64,000 bases of DNA from Marinicella rhabdoformis (GCF_009671245.1 NZ_VTFS01000003.1:310001-374000), one strand, 5' to 3'; numbered from the stretch's first letter, positions 52,097 to 61,549 are shown. Numbers and translations: made by a program. The notes: generated by a model from the sequence alone, not told the origin.

Positions 52097-54049
52097 ATGA
52101 CAAATAAACCATTATGGTCACCAAGCGAAAGTGCATTAGCCACCAGTCAAATGACGCAGTTTCAACAATTGCTCGAAAAGAAACACAAAAACGCTTTCAA
52201 AGGATACCCCGAGTTATTGAATTTTTCAGTCAACAACCGCGCTGACTTTTGGCGAAGTGTGATTGATTTTTGTGGCGTGATTTACCACCAAGAAGCCACT
52301 CAAGATTTGCTCGATGAAGGACACATGATTGACGCCCAATGGTTTGCAGGCATGACATTGAACTTTGCTGAAAACCTGTTACGTCATACAGGTGACGATG
52401 AAGCATTGGTTTTTGAGCGTGAAGACGGTGACTTTAAGTCATACAGCTTCTACGAATTAAGGCAAGAAGTGGCTTTATTACAACAACATTTAATCAGTTT
52501 AGGTGTGAAAAAAGGCGATGCCGTCGCTGCTTTTATGCCCAATATCCCAGAAACTGTTATTGCCATGCTGGCCACCACTTCTTTGGGTGCCATTTGGTCA
52601 TCAACTTCGCCTGATTTTGGCATCAATGGCGTGGTTGACCGCTTTGGACAAATTGAACCCAAGGTTTTGTTTTGTGCCAACGGTTACCAATACAACGGAA
52701 AAAACTTCGACTGCCTAGAAAAGGTCAGTCACATAGCAGAGAAAATCGACAGCATCAAACAAGTCATTGTCGTTGACTACATTGAGCAAGACAACATCAT
52801 GCCCGATAAGGCGGTCAAGTATTCAGTTTCTTTGGCACACCATGATAAAAATACCGAATTGCAATTCACTGCTGTATCTTTTGACCACCCGTTGTATGTG
52901 CTGTATTCATCTGGAACCACCGGCAAGCCCAAATGTATTGTGCATCGCACGGGAGGCATTTTACTTCAGCACCTAAAAGAGCTGATGCTACATGGCAATG
53001 TGGCCGAGGGTTCCCGGTTGTTTTACTTTACGACTTGCGGCTGGATGATGTGGAATTGGATGGCTTCCACTTTAGCGACAGGCGCGACTTTAGTGCTTTA
53101 TGAGGGCTCTCCCTTTTACCCTGACGGTAACCGATTGTTTGATTTAACCGATCAACACAAAATCACCCACCTCGGCACTTCGGCCAAGTGGATTTCAGCA
53201 GTAGAAAAAGCAGGAATCGTGCCACGAATCAGCCACAAATTAGACAGCCTAAACACGATATTTTCAACAGGATCTCCACTGCTGCCGGAAAATTTCGACT
53301 TTGTTTACCGTGATGTCAAAGCAGATGTTTGCTTGTCCAGCATTTCGGGTGGTACCGACATTTGTTCATGTTTCGCTCTCGGCAACAGCAACTTACCTGT
53401 GTATCGCGGACAGTTACAGTGTGTGGGTTTGGGCATGTCAGTTAATATTTTAAATGATCAAGCCCAAAGCGTGGTTGGTGAGCCCGGAGAACTGTCCTGT
53501 GACAAAGCCTTTCCATCGATGCCAGTTTATTTTTGGAATGACGCAGGTCATGAAAAATACAAGTCAGCTTATTTTGACAAATATGACAACATCTGGTGTC
53601 ACTCTGACCGCGCAGAAATCACTGAAGAAGGTGGTATGGTTATTTATGGCCGTTCTGACACCACCTTAAACCCCGGTGGTGTTCGTATTGGCACTGCTGA
53701 AATATATCGCCAAGTTGAGATTTACCCTGAGGTGTTGGAAAGCATTGTTGTCGGTCAAGACTGGGATGGCGACACCCGAGTGATTTTATTTGTGGTGATG
53801 CAATCTGGCCATGAATTGACTGATGACTTGGTGCAAAAAATCAAAACCACCATTCGCAAAAACACCACCCCTAGGCATGTGCCTGCTAAAATTCTGGCCG
53901 TTGCCGAGATTCCGAAAACCATCAGCGGTAAAATTGTCGAAATTGCCGTGCGAGATGTCATCCATGGTAAAACCATAGCCAACACCGATGCTTTGGCTAA
54001 TCCTGAAGCATTAGAATTGTATAAAGACTTACCTGCCTTGCAAACATAA
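52097..54049 (+). CDS. aacS: Acetoacetyl-CoA synthetase (acetoacetate-CoA ligase)
   Basis: 650 aa from ATG 52097 (MTNKPLWSPSESALATSQMT); 38 further codons upstream are open but rich in Phe and Cys and unlike the family. It is an ANL-superfamily ligase with LYSSGTTGKPKCIVHRTGG (P-loop), the acetoacetyl-CoA synthetase block TTCGWMMWNWMASTLATGA, STGSPLLPENFDFVY, and NPGGVRIGTAEIYRQVE. The catalytic lysine is in KTISGKIVE. It activates acetoacetate, a product of leucine breakdown, to acetoacetyl-CoA for the thiolase at 2371-3552. The WYL regulator 13 nt downstream may control it. Confidence 0.92.
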   Translation: MTNKPLWSPSESALATSQMTQFQQLLEKKHKNAFKGYPELLNFSVNNRADFWRSVIDFCGVIYHQEATQDLLDEGHMIDAQWFAGMTLNFAENLLRHTGDDEALVFEREDGDFKSYSFYELRQEVALLQQHLISLGVKKGDAVAAFMPNIPETVIAMLATTSLGAIWSSTSPDFGINGVVDRFGQIEPKVLFCANGYQYNGKNFDCLEKVSHIAEKIDSIKQVIVVDYIEQDNIMPDKAVKYSVSLAHHDKNTELQFTAVSFDHPLYVLYSSGTTGKPKCIVHRTGGILLQHLKELMLHGNVAEGSRLFYFTTCGWMMWNWMASTLATGATLVLYEGSPFYPDGNRLFDLTDQHKITHLGTSAKWISAVEKAGIVPRISHKLDSLNTIFSTGSPLLPENFDFVYRDVKADVCLSSISGGTDICSCFALGNSNLPVYRGQLQCVGLGMSVNILNDQAQSVVGEPGELSCDKAFPSMPVYFWNDAGHEKYKSAYFDKYDNIWCHSDRAEITEEGGMVIYGRSDTTLNPGGVRIGTAEIYRQVEIYPEVLESIVVGQDWDGDTRVILFVVMQSGHELTDDLVQKIKTTIRKNTTPRHVPAKILAVAEIPKTISGKIVEIAVRDVIHGKTIANTDALANPEALELYKDLPALQT

Positions 54050-54062
54050 ATGGAGTGACTGG

Positions 54063-55013
54063 ATGGCCAAATTAGAAAAAATCTATTTGCTTGATGACAT
54101 TTTGCAAAACCGCAGAACGCCAGCCAGTGCGGCGTATTTAATGGAAAGATTGGAATGCTCCTCGGCCACTTTATACCGATTGATTGGAGAATTAAGGGAT
54201 CAGTTCAATGCCCCTATCATAAGTAAAAAAGGTTTTTTCTATGACCCCAGCGCACAATTCAGCCTGCCAGGTGTCAGACTGAATATGGAGGAAACCAATG
54301 GTTTGTTGATGGCGGCACAAATCCTTGAAGACTTACAATCCGATGCACTGAACCAATCGCTCAGCCGCATCATTGGTAATATAGAAAAAGTACTGGAAGA
54401 CAAAGGTTTGAACAACAGAAAACTGGTGAAAATCATCCCTGCTTTATCCAGAAAACCAAACTCAGATACTTTTCAAATGGTATTGAATGCTTTGAGCCAA
54501 GGTAAAAAGCTTAACATCTCATACCAAGGTCGCCAACAAACCAAAGCCACCAAACGATTGGTTTCACCACAGCGGTTCACCAGCTACAAAAACGCTTGGT
54601 ATCTCGACGCGTATTGCCATTTAAGGCATGACATTCGCCTCTTTGCTTTAGAAAATGTCCAAAGCTGTGAAATAGACATAGAACCCAGTAAAACACTGTC
54701 TGAAGACACCTTGCGAAACCACTATGCCCATTCATACGGCATTTTTGCAGGAGAAGCCAAACACACCGCAACAATTGAATTCAATACAGCATTGGCTCCT
54801 TGGGTTGAAAGCATCCATTGGCATTCTGCTCAAACCGTTCAACGCCTTGATGACACCCACATCCTCATGACACTCCCTTATAATAAAAGTGACGAACTCA
54901 TAGCAGATATCTTACACTTTGGCCCTGCTGCTAAAGTCATTTCACCTGAGCCACTCAAACAACAAGTCAAGGACACTTTGACTGCTGCCTGCCAGCAATA
55001 CAAGACCACATGA
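54063..55013 (+). CDS. WYL-domain transcriptional regulator (YafY family)
   Basis: 316 aa. The N-terminal helix-turn-helix (about 5-60, TPASAAYLMERLECSSATLY and RLIGELRDQF) is followed by a WYL domain (about 140-205, with RLVSPQRFTSYKNAWYLDAY and HDIRLFALENV) and a C-terminal WCX region. WYL proteins sense small ligands or nucleic acids. It lies 13 nt after aacS and overlaps the DUF748 gene by four bases (ATGA), so aacS, this regulator and DUF748 form one plus-strand unit. The target is unknown; autoregulation of the unit is likely. Confidence 0.87.
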   Translation: MAKLEKIYLLDDILQNRRTPASAAYLMERLECSSATLYRLIGELRDQFNAPIISKKGFFYDPSAQFSLPGVRLNMEETNGLLMAAQILEDLQSDALNQSLSRIIGNIEKVLEDKGLNNRKLVKIIPALSRKPNSDTFQMVLNALSQGKKLNISYQGRQQTKATKRLVSPQRFTSYKNAWYLDAYCHLRHDIRLFALENVQSCEIDIEPSKTLSEDTLRNHYAHSYGIFAGEAKHTATIEFNTALAPWVESIHWHSAQTVQRLDDTHILMTLPYNKSDELIADILHFGPAAKVISPEPLKQQVKDTLTAACQQYKTT

Positions 55014-56620
55014 AAGTAAAATCAACATTCAAATTCATGTCATACGCCATCGGATTGTTGTTTTTTTTATATGTGGTGCTTGGCTTTTTCTTTGTCTCCA
55101 AACCCCTTGGCACCCTCATTCAAGACCAAACACGCAGATTAACAGGAATGGAGGTCAGCTATGATGACATCACATTCAACCCTTTAAGTTTTTCTGTACA
55201 ACTCAATCAAGTACAAATAACAGACCATAAAAGCCAAGCCTTTTTAACTGCCAAAACACTGAGTGCCAATTTCAATCCAAGTCAACTGTTATTCGGGCAG
55301 TACCATTTGTCTCACATCACATTAGTCGAACCCGTTATAGCGCTTGAATTGGATGCAGACTTCCAATTATCACAACCGTCGATTGTAGAAACCAATCAAT
55401 CCAATGAAGCAATCACTACAACCGACATCAATTTATTGATCGATCAATTATCAATCTCTAAAGGTGCCATAAACCTCTTTTCCTCCGCCACCAACAAACA
55501 CCAACACTGGCAAAATTTGACATTCAACCTCAACCACTTCAATTTAGAAGACATTGGGTCCGATTTCAAATTAAACCTCAGCTCATCGAACAAAGAGCAG
55601 CTCATGCTCAATGGCCAATACAACCACCATCAACAATCGATCACTGCTGAATTCGCAACCACCAATGGTCTAAGTCAGACAGCAGCTGACTTTTTGCCTG
55701 ATTCATGGGAGCTATCACTTGAAGAAGGAAGCATACATGCCAATGGCCATTTAAACTGGGCATTATCCGCCTTACCTACCTTTGACATTGAGACGCTGGA
55801 ATGGTCCGATTTAGGAGGGTTTTGGTCTGAAAAACTGACATTTTCTAAGCTGTTTATTCTCACAGAAAACATTCAAATTAACTTAAACGAACAATTGATT
55901 GACATCAAAAGCTTGGCGGCCGAACAAGGCCAAATAAACATCAATTGGCCCTGGGAAACTCAAGAGCCCACACAACCGTCCGATGAGGTAGATAACACAT
56001 CACATTGGCAATATAGTGTTGAACAAACCACAGGCTATGATTTATCAGTGCAATTTTCCGATGCCTCCCTTCAAGCTGACATACAACAGGTGATTGACTC
56101 TTTTCATTTAAACAAAATAGACAACAAAGGGACAATTGCAGACTTTCAAATCAAGCTGTCAGACCACTTGAATAATGCCAATAACTACCACGCCTACTTA
56201 GATGGCAACATTTCGTCCTTCCCAAGCTTGGTGCTGGACAGTGACATTGAAATTAACAACTTGAACCTAGAAAACTATAGCCCCTGGATACAAAGTTTAA
56301 GTGGCATCTTTGTGTCTCAAGGCCTGGTTTCTGGCCAACAACAATTGTCAATAAAGCAAAACGATTGGCACAGTGTGGGCTCAATCACTCTAAACAACAT
56401 CACCTTGCAAGAGGATAGGCAAGTTGAGCTGGCCAATATCGGCACCCTGTATGTTGCTGACAGCCATATATCAAGCCCTAAAAAGCGCATTGTATTAAAT
56501 CAAATCACATTAGACCAAGCTTCAGGAACCCTGCCTACCAACATTAATGAAGCCCAGCCCCCAAATCAAACCAACCCACAATGGCAAATCATCTTCGGAC
56601 ACAAAGCAGCCAAAGAATAA
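55010..56620 (+). CDS. DUF748/AsmA-like envelope protein (short form)
   Basis: 536 aa with an N-terminal membrane anchor (AIGLLFFLYVVLGFFFVSKP) and a large periplasmic part made of beta strands. The first block, QTRRLTGMEVSYDDITFNPL, then LSVQL-like strands and ANFNPSQLLFGQYHLSHITL, is typical of DUF748 proteins, a branch of the AsmA-like/RDG lipid-transfer group. Family members are often near 1000 residues; this one is about half that and lacks the usual second repeat and C-terminal part, but ends at a clean stop. It may be a natural short version or a C-terminal truncation. No homologous coding is visible in the 109 nt after it. Confidence 0.72.
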   Translation: MKVKSTFKFMSYAIGLLFFLYVVLGFFFVSKPLGTLIQDQTRRLTGMEVSYDDITFNPLSFSVQLNQVQITDHKSQAFLTAKTLSANFNPSQLLFGQYHLSHITLVEPVIALELDADFQLSQPSIVETNQSNEAITTTDINLLIDQLSISKGAINLFSSATNKHQHWQNLTFNLNHFNLEDIGSDFKLNLSSSNKEQLMLNGQYNHHQQSITAEFATTNGLSQTAADFLPDSWELSLEEGSIHANGHLNWALSALPTFDIETLEWSDLGGFWSEKLTFSKLFILTENIQINLNEQLIDIKSLAAEQGQININWPWETQEPTQPSDEVDNTSHWQYSVEQTTGYDLSVQFSDASLQADIQQVIDSFHLNKIDNKGTIADFQIKLSDHLNNANNYHAYLDGNISSFPSLVLDSDIEINNLNLENYSPWIQSLSGIFVSQGLVSGQQQLSIKQNDWHSVGSITLNNITLQEDRQVELANIGTLYVADSHISSPKKRIVLNQITLDQASGTLPTNINEAQPPNQTNPQWQIIFGHKAAKE

Positions 56621-56729
56621 ATTGAATCATTTCTATAATTTGGAGTAATTGACCACCATCAACCCAAGGTGCTTCAGGTCGGTTATAATACGCCTTTTAA
56701 TGACATAGCCTCAGGACAGGCAATCATCT

Positions 56730-57623
56730 ATGAGTGATAATAAATTAAAACAGGTAGTGGTTTATGGTTTAGGTGCTATGGGTCGTCCCATGGCGAGAAA
56801 CTTGCATCAACAAGGTTTGCTGGTTGGCATTAAAAACCGCACAGAAGGCAAATCCAAAGCGATGCAAAATGAATTGGGTTTAACAGCGTTTGAATCTGAT
56901 TCAGAGATGTTTCAAGCCGCCGATACCGTTTTAACTTGTGTTTCAGCTGATCAAGATTTGATGGACGTGGTTGCTGGTTTTATTGATGATTTAAAACCTG
57001 GTTCAACCGTAATTGACTGCTCAACCGTCAGTCCTAAGACTGCACGCACTTTAGCAGACGACTTGGCTTCGCGTGGTATCGCGTTTATGGACGCTCCTGT
57101 TTCTGGTGGTGTAGAAGGCGCTAAAAAAGGCACACTTTCAGTGATGGTAGGTGCAGAACGTGAAGAGTACAAACGTGCTTCTGAAGTGTTTGCTGCGATT
57201 GGCTCACAAATCACCCATGTGGGCAAAGTTGGCCAAGGCCAAGCCACCAAAGCGGTGAATCAAGTGATGGTTGCAGGTGTGGCACAAGCCGTTTGTAGTG
57301 CTTTGGCATTTGCAGAAAACTGTAATTTGGACATGAAAAAAGCAATTGAGGTATTGAGTGCAGGGGCTGCCGGTAACTGGTTCCTTGACAACCGCGGCCA
57401 CACCATGGTCAAAGACGAATTTAATGTCGGATTCAAGCTTCAACTGCTGCACAAAGATTTGAAAATTTGCCAAGAGGCATTGAAAGATTTAGGTGCCGAC
57501 TTATCTGTCGTCGATCAGAGCATTGAAGACTATGCCCAGTTGATGGACATGGGACATGGTGATGATGATATTTCTGGGTTAATTCGATTGCGTCGGGCAG
57601 CATTTAACAACCAAGAATCCTGA
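56730..57623 (+). CDS. Beta-hydroxyacid dehydrogenase (3-hydroxyisobutyrate dehydrogenase family)
   Basis: 297 aa. The Rossmann loop is VVYGLGAMGRPMARNL. The cofactor-specificity strand end is KNRTEGK, with Asn-Arg-Thr favouring NADPH. The substrate-binding block is FMDAPVSGGVEGAKKGTLSV and the catalytic lysine is in GQGQATKAVNQVMVAG. Substrates in the family include 3-hydroxyisobutyrate, tartronate semialdehyde, glyoxylate and succinic semialdehyde, which the sequence does not separate. A TATAAT at 56684-56689 may be its -10 box, without a clear -35. It lies 14 nt before ubiE; the functional link is unclear. Confidence 0.85.
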   Translation: MSDNKLKQVVVYGLGAMGRPMARNLHQQGLLVGIKNRTEGKSKAMQNELGLTAFESDSEMFQAADTVLTCVSADQDLMDVVAGFIDDLKPGSTVIDCSTVSPKTARTLADDLASRGIAFMDAPVSGGVEGAKKGTLSVMVGAEREEYKRASEVFAAIGSQITHVGKVGQGQATKAVNQVMVAGVAQAVCSALAFAENCNLDMKKAIEVLSAGAAGNWFLDNRGHTMVKDEFNVGFKLQLLHKDLKICQEALKDLGADLSVVDQSIEDYAQLMDMGHGDDDISGLIRLRRAAFNNQES

Positions 57624-57637
57624 ACAGGAGTTTTGAT

Positions 57638-58420
57638 ATGAACACTGATGTGAACAGCAAAGAAAAAGCACAAAACACCGATGAAACCACACACTTTGGA
57701 TTTCGCGATGTGGCCAAAGGTGACAAAGAAAAACTGGTGGGTGAAGTATTCACTTCTGTAGCGAGCAAATACGACATCATGAACGACATGATGTCTGCCG
57801 GTATTCACCGCATATGGAAACGACACTTTGTCGGCACCAGCGGCATCCACAAAGGCAACAAAGTCCTAGACTTGGCCGGTGGCACGGGTGACATTGCTAA
57901 GCTGATGATGCCGTTGATAGGCCAAACCGGTCATGTCATCATCGGTGACATTAACCAAGCCATGCTGGATGTCGGTAATGACCGCATGATTGACGCCGGT
58001 TTTATGGGCCGCTTTGAATGTGTTCAGATGAATGCCGAAGCATTGCCTTTTGAAGACAATACCTTCGATGCCATCACCATGGCCTTTGGCTTGCGCAATG
58101 TGACTGACAAACAACAAGCCTTGAACGAAATGGAACGGGTCTTAAAACCGGGTGGTAAAGCCATGGTTTTAGAGTTTTCAGAAGTTAAAAACGAATTAAT
58201 GAGTAAGTTATACGACTTTTACTCGTTCAAAATACTACCTGAAATTGGGCAGTTTATTGCCGGTGACAAAGCTTCATATCAGTACTTAGTGGAATCCATC
58301 AGAAAACACCCAAACCAAGAAACTTTAAAATCAATGTTTGAAAAAGCGGGTATGGCGATGTGCGAGTATGAGAATTTATCAGGTGGTATGGTGGCCATTC
58401 ACAGGGGTTACAAGATATGA
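57638..58420 (+). CDS. ubiE: Ubiquinone/menaquinone methyltransferase UbiE
   Basis: 260 aa, a class I SAM methyltransferase that C-methylates the quinone ring. Family signatures are FGFRDVAKGDKEKLVGEVFT, VASKYDIMNDMMSAGIHRIW, SAM motif I VLDLAGGTGDIAK, ITMAFGLRNVTDKQQALNEM and LSGGMVAIHRGYKI at the C-terminus. AGGAG precedes the ATG. Its stop overlaps ubiJ by four bases, the conserved ubiE-ubiJ-ubiB order. Confidence 0.95.
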   Translation: MNTDVNSKEKAQNTDETTHFGFRDVAKGDKEKLVGEVFTSVASKYDIMNDMMSAGIHRIWKRHFVGTSGIHKGNKVLDLAGGTGDIAKLMMPLIGQTGHVIIGDINQAMLDVGNDRMIDAGFMGRFECVQMNAEALPFEDNTFDAITMAFGLRNVTDKQQALNEMERVLKPGGKAMVLEFSEVKNELMSKLYDFYSFKILPEIGQFIAGDKASYQYLVESIRKHPNQETLKSMFEKAGMAMCEYENLSGGMVAIHRGYKI

Positions 58421-59055
58421 CCGAAACTGATTCAAATCCCACAACATACAAAACGCTACCGAAGCCAGCCACTGACATGATGAGCCGCGCTTTGGCTGGA
58501 GCCATCAAATACGACCCAGATTCAAAGAAGAAACTGAAAGCCATGGCAGGTAAAGTGGTGGACGTTGTCATTTTACCGATTGATCAACACATTCCTATGT
58601 TGATTCATGAAGATCGCATTGAGATTTTGAGCGAAGTTCCAAATACAGTCGATACCACCATTTCTGGTAAGCCAACGGCTTTGTTCGCCATGAGTCAAAG
58701 CCAACACATTCCTGGCTTGGATTCGGTCAGTATCAACGGTGATGCCACCGCGGGTCAATTTGTAGCAGACTTTTTGAAGCAATTGAAGCCTGACTGGGAA
58801 GATGCCATTTGTGACGTGTTTGGCGATGAAGCCGGATACCGCATTTCAGAAACATTGAAAACCGCCAAACAGATTGGCAGCAATTTTTTCGGTTCATTCC
58901 TCAACAGCAGCAAAGAATATTTTCTTTACGAAAACCAAGAATTAGTCCGACCAGATGAAATGGAACAATTCCTTGATGAGGTCGACGTCTTAAAATCAGA
59001 TGTCGCCAGACTTGAACAGAAAATCGCTCAAATTTTGAGCGCCAATAACCCATAA
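58417..59055 (+). CDS. ubiJ: Ubiquinone biosynthesis accessory factor UbiJ (SCP2 domain)
   Basis: 212 aa. The N-terminal SCP2 lipid-binding domain has VDVVILPIDQHIPMLIHEDR and ALFAMSQSQHIPGLDSVSIN. A C-terminal coiled coil ends EVDVLKSDVARLEQKIAQIL. UbiJ is a scaffold of the soluble Ubi metabolon. It is identified by position between ubiE and ubiB and by the usual length and domain pattern. An ATGA overlap joins it to ubiE. Confidence 0.9.
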   Translation: MTETDSNPTTYKTLPKPATDMMSRALAGAIKYDPDSKKKLKAMAGKVVDVVILPIDQHIPMLIHEDRIEILSEVPNTVDTTISGKPTALFAMSQSQHIPGLDSVSINGDATAGQFVADFLKQLKPDWEDAICDVFGDEAGYRISETLKTAKQIGSNFFGSFLNSSKEYFLYENQELVRPDEMEQFLDEVDVLKSDVARLEQKIAQILSANNP

Positions 59056-59068
59056 ATTACAGTCGGTC

Positions 59069-60733
59069 ATGAAACTAATTCGAGCTTTTATCATATTACG
59101 CACCTTGGTCGCTTATCGCGTCACCAACATGTTACCGATAGATTCAAAATTCGGATGGCACCGACTGATTCATATTCTTGCGCCTTTTGCACCGCTCAAA
59201 CATAAGCACCTGACCGAAGGACAGCGTTTACGTACAGCCCTAGAAAAACTGGGACCTATTTTCATCAAGCTCGGACAAACATTATCAACACGCCCAGACA
59301 TGGTGCCAGTTGAAATTGCCAAAGCTTTAGAAAAACTACAAGATGACGTCGAACCCATCACTTGGGCAGAAGCCAAAGCCGTAATCGATGATCAACTTGA
59401 TAACAAAGCCGATGACATATTTGAGTCAATTGATGAGGCCGCACTGGCTTCAGCTTCAATTGCGCAAGTCCATGCGGCCACACTACAAAATGCCGACAAA
59501 GATAATAATAAGGATGTCGTCATCAAGATATTACGGCCAGGCATAGAAAAGAAAATCATCCGCGATGTGGCCTTGATGAAAAAGCTGGCTGCTTTTGCTG
59601 ATCGCTTCTTATCACCTGGCGTACAGGTAGATCATGTTGAAATCGTTGAAGAGTTTGAAAAAACCATCTATGACGAATTGGACTTACAACGTGAAGCGGC
59701 CAATGCTTCTGTGCTGCGCAAGCATTTCACAGATTCAAAAGATTTATACATCCCGAAAATTTATTGGGATTACTGCAAAACCAAAGTCATGGTGCAAGAA
59801 CGCATCCACGGCATACCGATTCGAGATTTTGATGCCTTAAAAGCAGCAGGTATCAACTTCCCAGTGCTGGCAGAAAAAGGCCTGAATATTTTTTATACCC
59901 AAGTATTCCGTGATAATTTTTTCCACGCTGACATGCATCCGGGTAACATCTTTATTAACCCAGACACCCCTGAAGACCCGCAAATCATCTTATTGGACTT
60001 TGGTATCTGTGGTTCCTTGCCCAAAGGTCACCGCGTTGACTTAGCCAATAACTTCATGGCCTTCTTCAAACAAGATTACCGCCGCATTGCGGAATTACAC
60101 ATTGAATCTGGCTGGGTACCAGAAGACACCAATTTAGAAGACTTAGAAGCTGCCACCCGAACCATCTGTGAACCTTATTTTGCACGCCCGATTGAAGAAA
60201 TATCTTTCGGTGAAGTAATGTTAAAAACTTTCCAAATGGCCAAAAGATTTCAACTGGTGATACAACCTGAATTTATCTTGCTACAAAAAACCTTATTGAA
60301 CATTGAAGGCTTGGGCCGACAGCTCTATCCGCAACTGGACATCTGGAAATCATCAGAGCCGGTACTTCGTGACATCATGAAGAACCACTACGGCACACAA
60401 AACGCCATGGACAAGATAAAACAAAACTTGCCCAAATGGATTGAACAACTGTCAGAAACACCACAAATGCTCAACCAACTGCTATCACAACAGGTCAAAC
60501 CACTGCCACGCCACATGAAAATGGCTCAACAAAAAGCCGAAAAGCAAGCCCAAAAGAACAAAAACCAAAACCGCTACGCCCTGCTCTCCGCTGGCACCTT
60601 GGTATCAGCATCAGTTCTGTTAGGCCAGGGTGGCACTGATTCATTGATCAGCGGATTACCAAATGCAAGCTTGTGTTTTTATTTACTTTCGGGTTTACTT
60701 GCCATTATGGCACTTAAGAAATCAGACAATTGA
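59069..60733 (+). CDS. ubiB: Ubiquinone biosynthesis atypical kinase/ATPase UbiB
   Basis: 554 aa of the ABC1/ADCK family. The KxGQ motif region is LGPIFIKLGQTLSTRPDMVP. An alanine-rich loop (ALASASIAQVHAATL) replaces the glycine loop, then VVIKILRPG (Lys), EEFEKTIYDELDLQREAANA, HADMHPGNIFIN (catalytic loop) and LLDFGICG (metal site). The C-terminus has hydrophobic helices (ALLSAGTLVSASVLLGQ and SLCFYLLSGLLAIMAL) for membrane attachment. It is an ATPase supporting coenzyme Q assembly and the last gene of the ubi operon, 13 nt after ubiJ. Confidence 0.94.
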   Translation: MKLIRAFIILRTLVAYRVTNMLPIDSKFGWHRLIHILAPFAPLKHKHLTEGQRLRTALEKLGPIFIKLGQTLSTRPDMVPVEIAKALEKLQDDVEPITWAEAKAVIDDQLDNKADDIFESIDEAALASASIAQVHAATLQNADKDNNKDVVIKILRPGIEKKIIRDVALMKKLAAFADRFLSPGVQVDHVEIVEEFEKTIYDELDLQREAANASVLRKHFTDSKDLYIPKIYWDYCKTKVMVQERIHGIPIRDFDALKAAGINFPVLAEKGLNIFYTQVFRDNFFHADMHPGNIFINPDTPEDPQIILLDFGICGSLPKGHRVDLANNFMAFFKQDYRRIAELHIESGWVPEDTNLEDLEAATRTICEPYFARPIEEISFGEVMLKTFQMAKRFQLVIQPEFILLQKTLLNIEGLGRQLYPQLDIWKSSEPVLRDIMKNHYGTQNAMDKIKQNLPKWIEQLSETPQMLNQLLSQQVKPLPRHMKMAQQKAEKQAQKNKNQNRYALLSAGTLVSASVLLGQGGTDSLISGLPNASLCFYLLSGLLAIMALKKSDN

Positions 60734-60746
60734 AAGTTATCTAACC

Positions 60747-60976
60747 ATGAAGTTTATTGCAGTCATTCTTATGTTATTTGGAATTTCCACCTTACTGCTA
60801 TCATATGGAGCAATGGCAATGATGCCCCAAGGAGCTGGCTATGCCACCAATGAACAATGGCAAGGTTTTTTATCGCTTGGATGATGTTTTTTGCTGGAAT
60901 TTATTTATTTCGCTTTGAAAATAAAAAGATGGTGATTAAAATAAATCCTGATTTTCTGAGATGTATTACCTGTTAA
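60747..60976 (+). pseudogene. Small two-helix membrane protein with a frameshift
   Basis: ATG 60747 opens a frame with one hydrophobic helix (MKFIAVILMLFGISTLLLSY) that ends at TGA 60882-60884 just after FLSLG. The other frame continues without a gap from 60881 as MMFFAGIYLFRFENKK, a second helix with a basic end, to TAA 60974-60976. One extra base near 60880 would join them as SLGMMFFAGIYLF, so a one-base deletion or sequencing error is likely. The T6 run at 60866-60871 is another candidate. The family is unknown. The end overlaps the convergent ParE gene. Confidence 0.5.
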
Positions 60977-61266
60977 AGGTGGTTTTCTGGCAACATAGAT
61001 TGATGCAAAATTGCCATTACATAAATACAGGGTCCTTCCAATTGATAATAAACCATGTGACTTTGTATTGGAAAGCGATAAATACCGGGCCAATTGCATA
61101 AATCCAACCTACCTATTTTAGGGTTGTTTTTAATCATCTGAAAAGCTTGGTTGAATGTTTTTAGGTATTTTCTTGCTTGAACTAAACCCCAGTTTTCAAT
61201 TGTAAATTTTTTAATGTCTTGCAGCTCTTTCTGTGCTTCTTTAGTAAATTTTAATTGAAAAGTCAC
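60973..61266 (-). CDS. RelE/ParE-family toxin
   Basis: 97 aa with the compact ParE fold: LKFTKEAQKELQDIKKFTIE (two-helix hairpin), YLKTFNQAFQMIKNNPKIGR, then the C-terminal strands GIYRFPIQSHMVYYQLEG and VMAILHQSMLPENHL. The IYRFPIQSHMVYY pattern is typical of ParE toxins, which poison gyrase, rather than of the RelE mRNA interferases; the true target is unproven. It overlaps its antitoxin gene by four bases and is translated after it. Chromosomal location suggests stabilisation or stress roles. Confidence 0.87.
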   Translation of the reverse strand: MTFQLKFTKEAQKELQDIKKFTIENWGLVQARKYLKTFNQAFQMIKNNPKIGRLDLCNWPGIYRFPIQSHMVYYQLEGPCIYVMAILHQSMLPENHL

Positions 61267-61526
61267 TGATCCACCAAATCATCCATCAATTGGTTCAATA
61301 CTTGCTCGCCATCAACTAGTTGACCTTTTTTAATTTCAGTTTTCGCTTCTTGCATTCTACTTTCAAACCATTTAGTTTTCATCTGCTCTGATGCCTGATA
61401 ATCTTCTATCGACATCAAAACTGCCACAGGTCTGCCATTTTTATCAATTTGTACAGGGGACTTTTGCGCTTTCATTAACAATTCACCGAATCTTGTTTTG
61501 GCGAGGTTTGCAGAAATATTTTCCAT
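61263..61526 (-). CDS. Phd/YefM-family antitoxin
   Basis: About 87 aa. The N-terminal DNA-binding part has ISANLAKTRFGELLMKAQKS and QIDKNGRPVAVLMSIEDYQA, the standard Phd/YefM signature. An acidic-basic C-terminal tail (AKTEIKKGQLVDGEQVLNQL) would wrap the toxin. I chose ATG 61526 (MENISANL); an ATG two codons earlier is also in frame. It is first in the operon and probably autorepressed through the inverted repeat at 61538-61549. Confidence 0.87.
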   Translation of the reverse strand: MENISANLAKTRFGELLMKAQKSPVQIDKNGRPVAVLMSIEDYQASEQMKTKWFESRMQEAKTEIKKGQLVDGEQVLNQLMDDLVDQ

Positions 61527-61537
61527 AATCATTACTC

Positions 61538-61549
61538 AATCGTTCGATT
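61538..61549. promoter_or_regulatory. Candidate operator of the toxin-antitoxin operon
   Basis: AATCG-TT-CGATT is a 5-bp inverted repeat 12-23 nt upstream of the antitoxin start, followed by a further AATCGAT at about 61559-61565. The spacing is right for autorepression by a Phd dimer. Confidence 0.4.

Noticed and set aside
60973-61526. The ParE/Phd pair as evidence of a plasmid or phage remnant
   Set aside because: No replication, integrase or phage genes surround it; such pairs are common on chromosomes.
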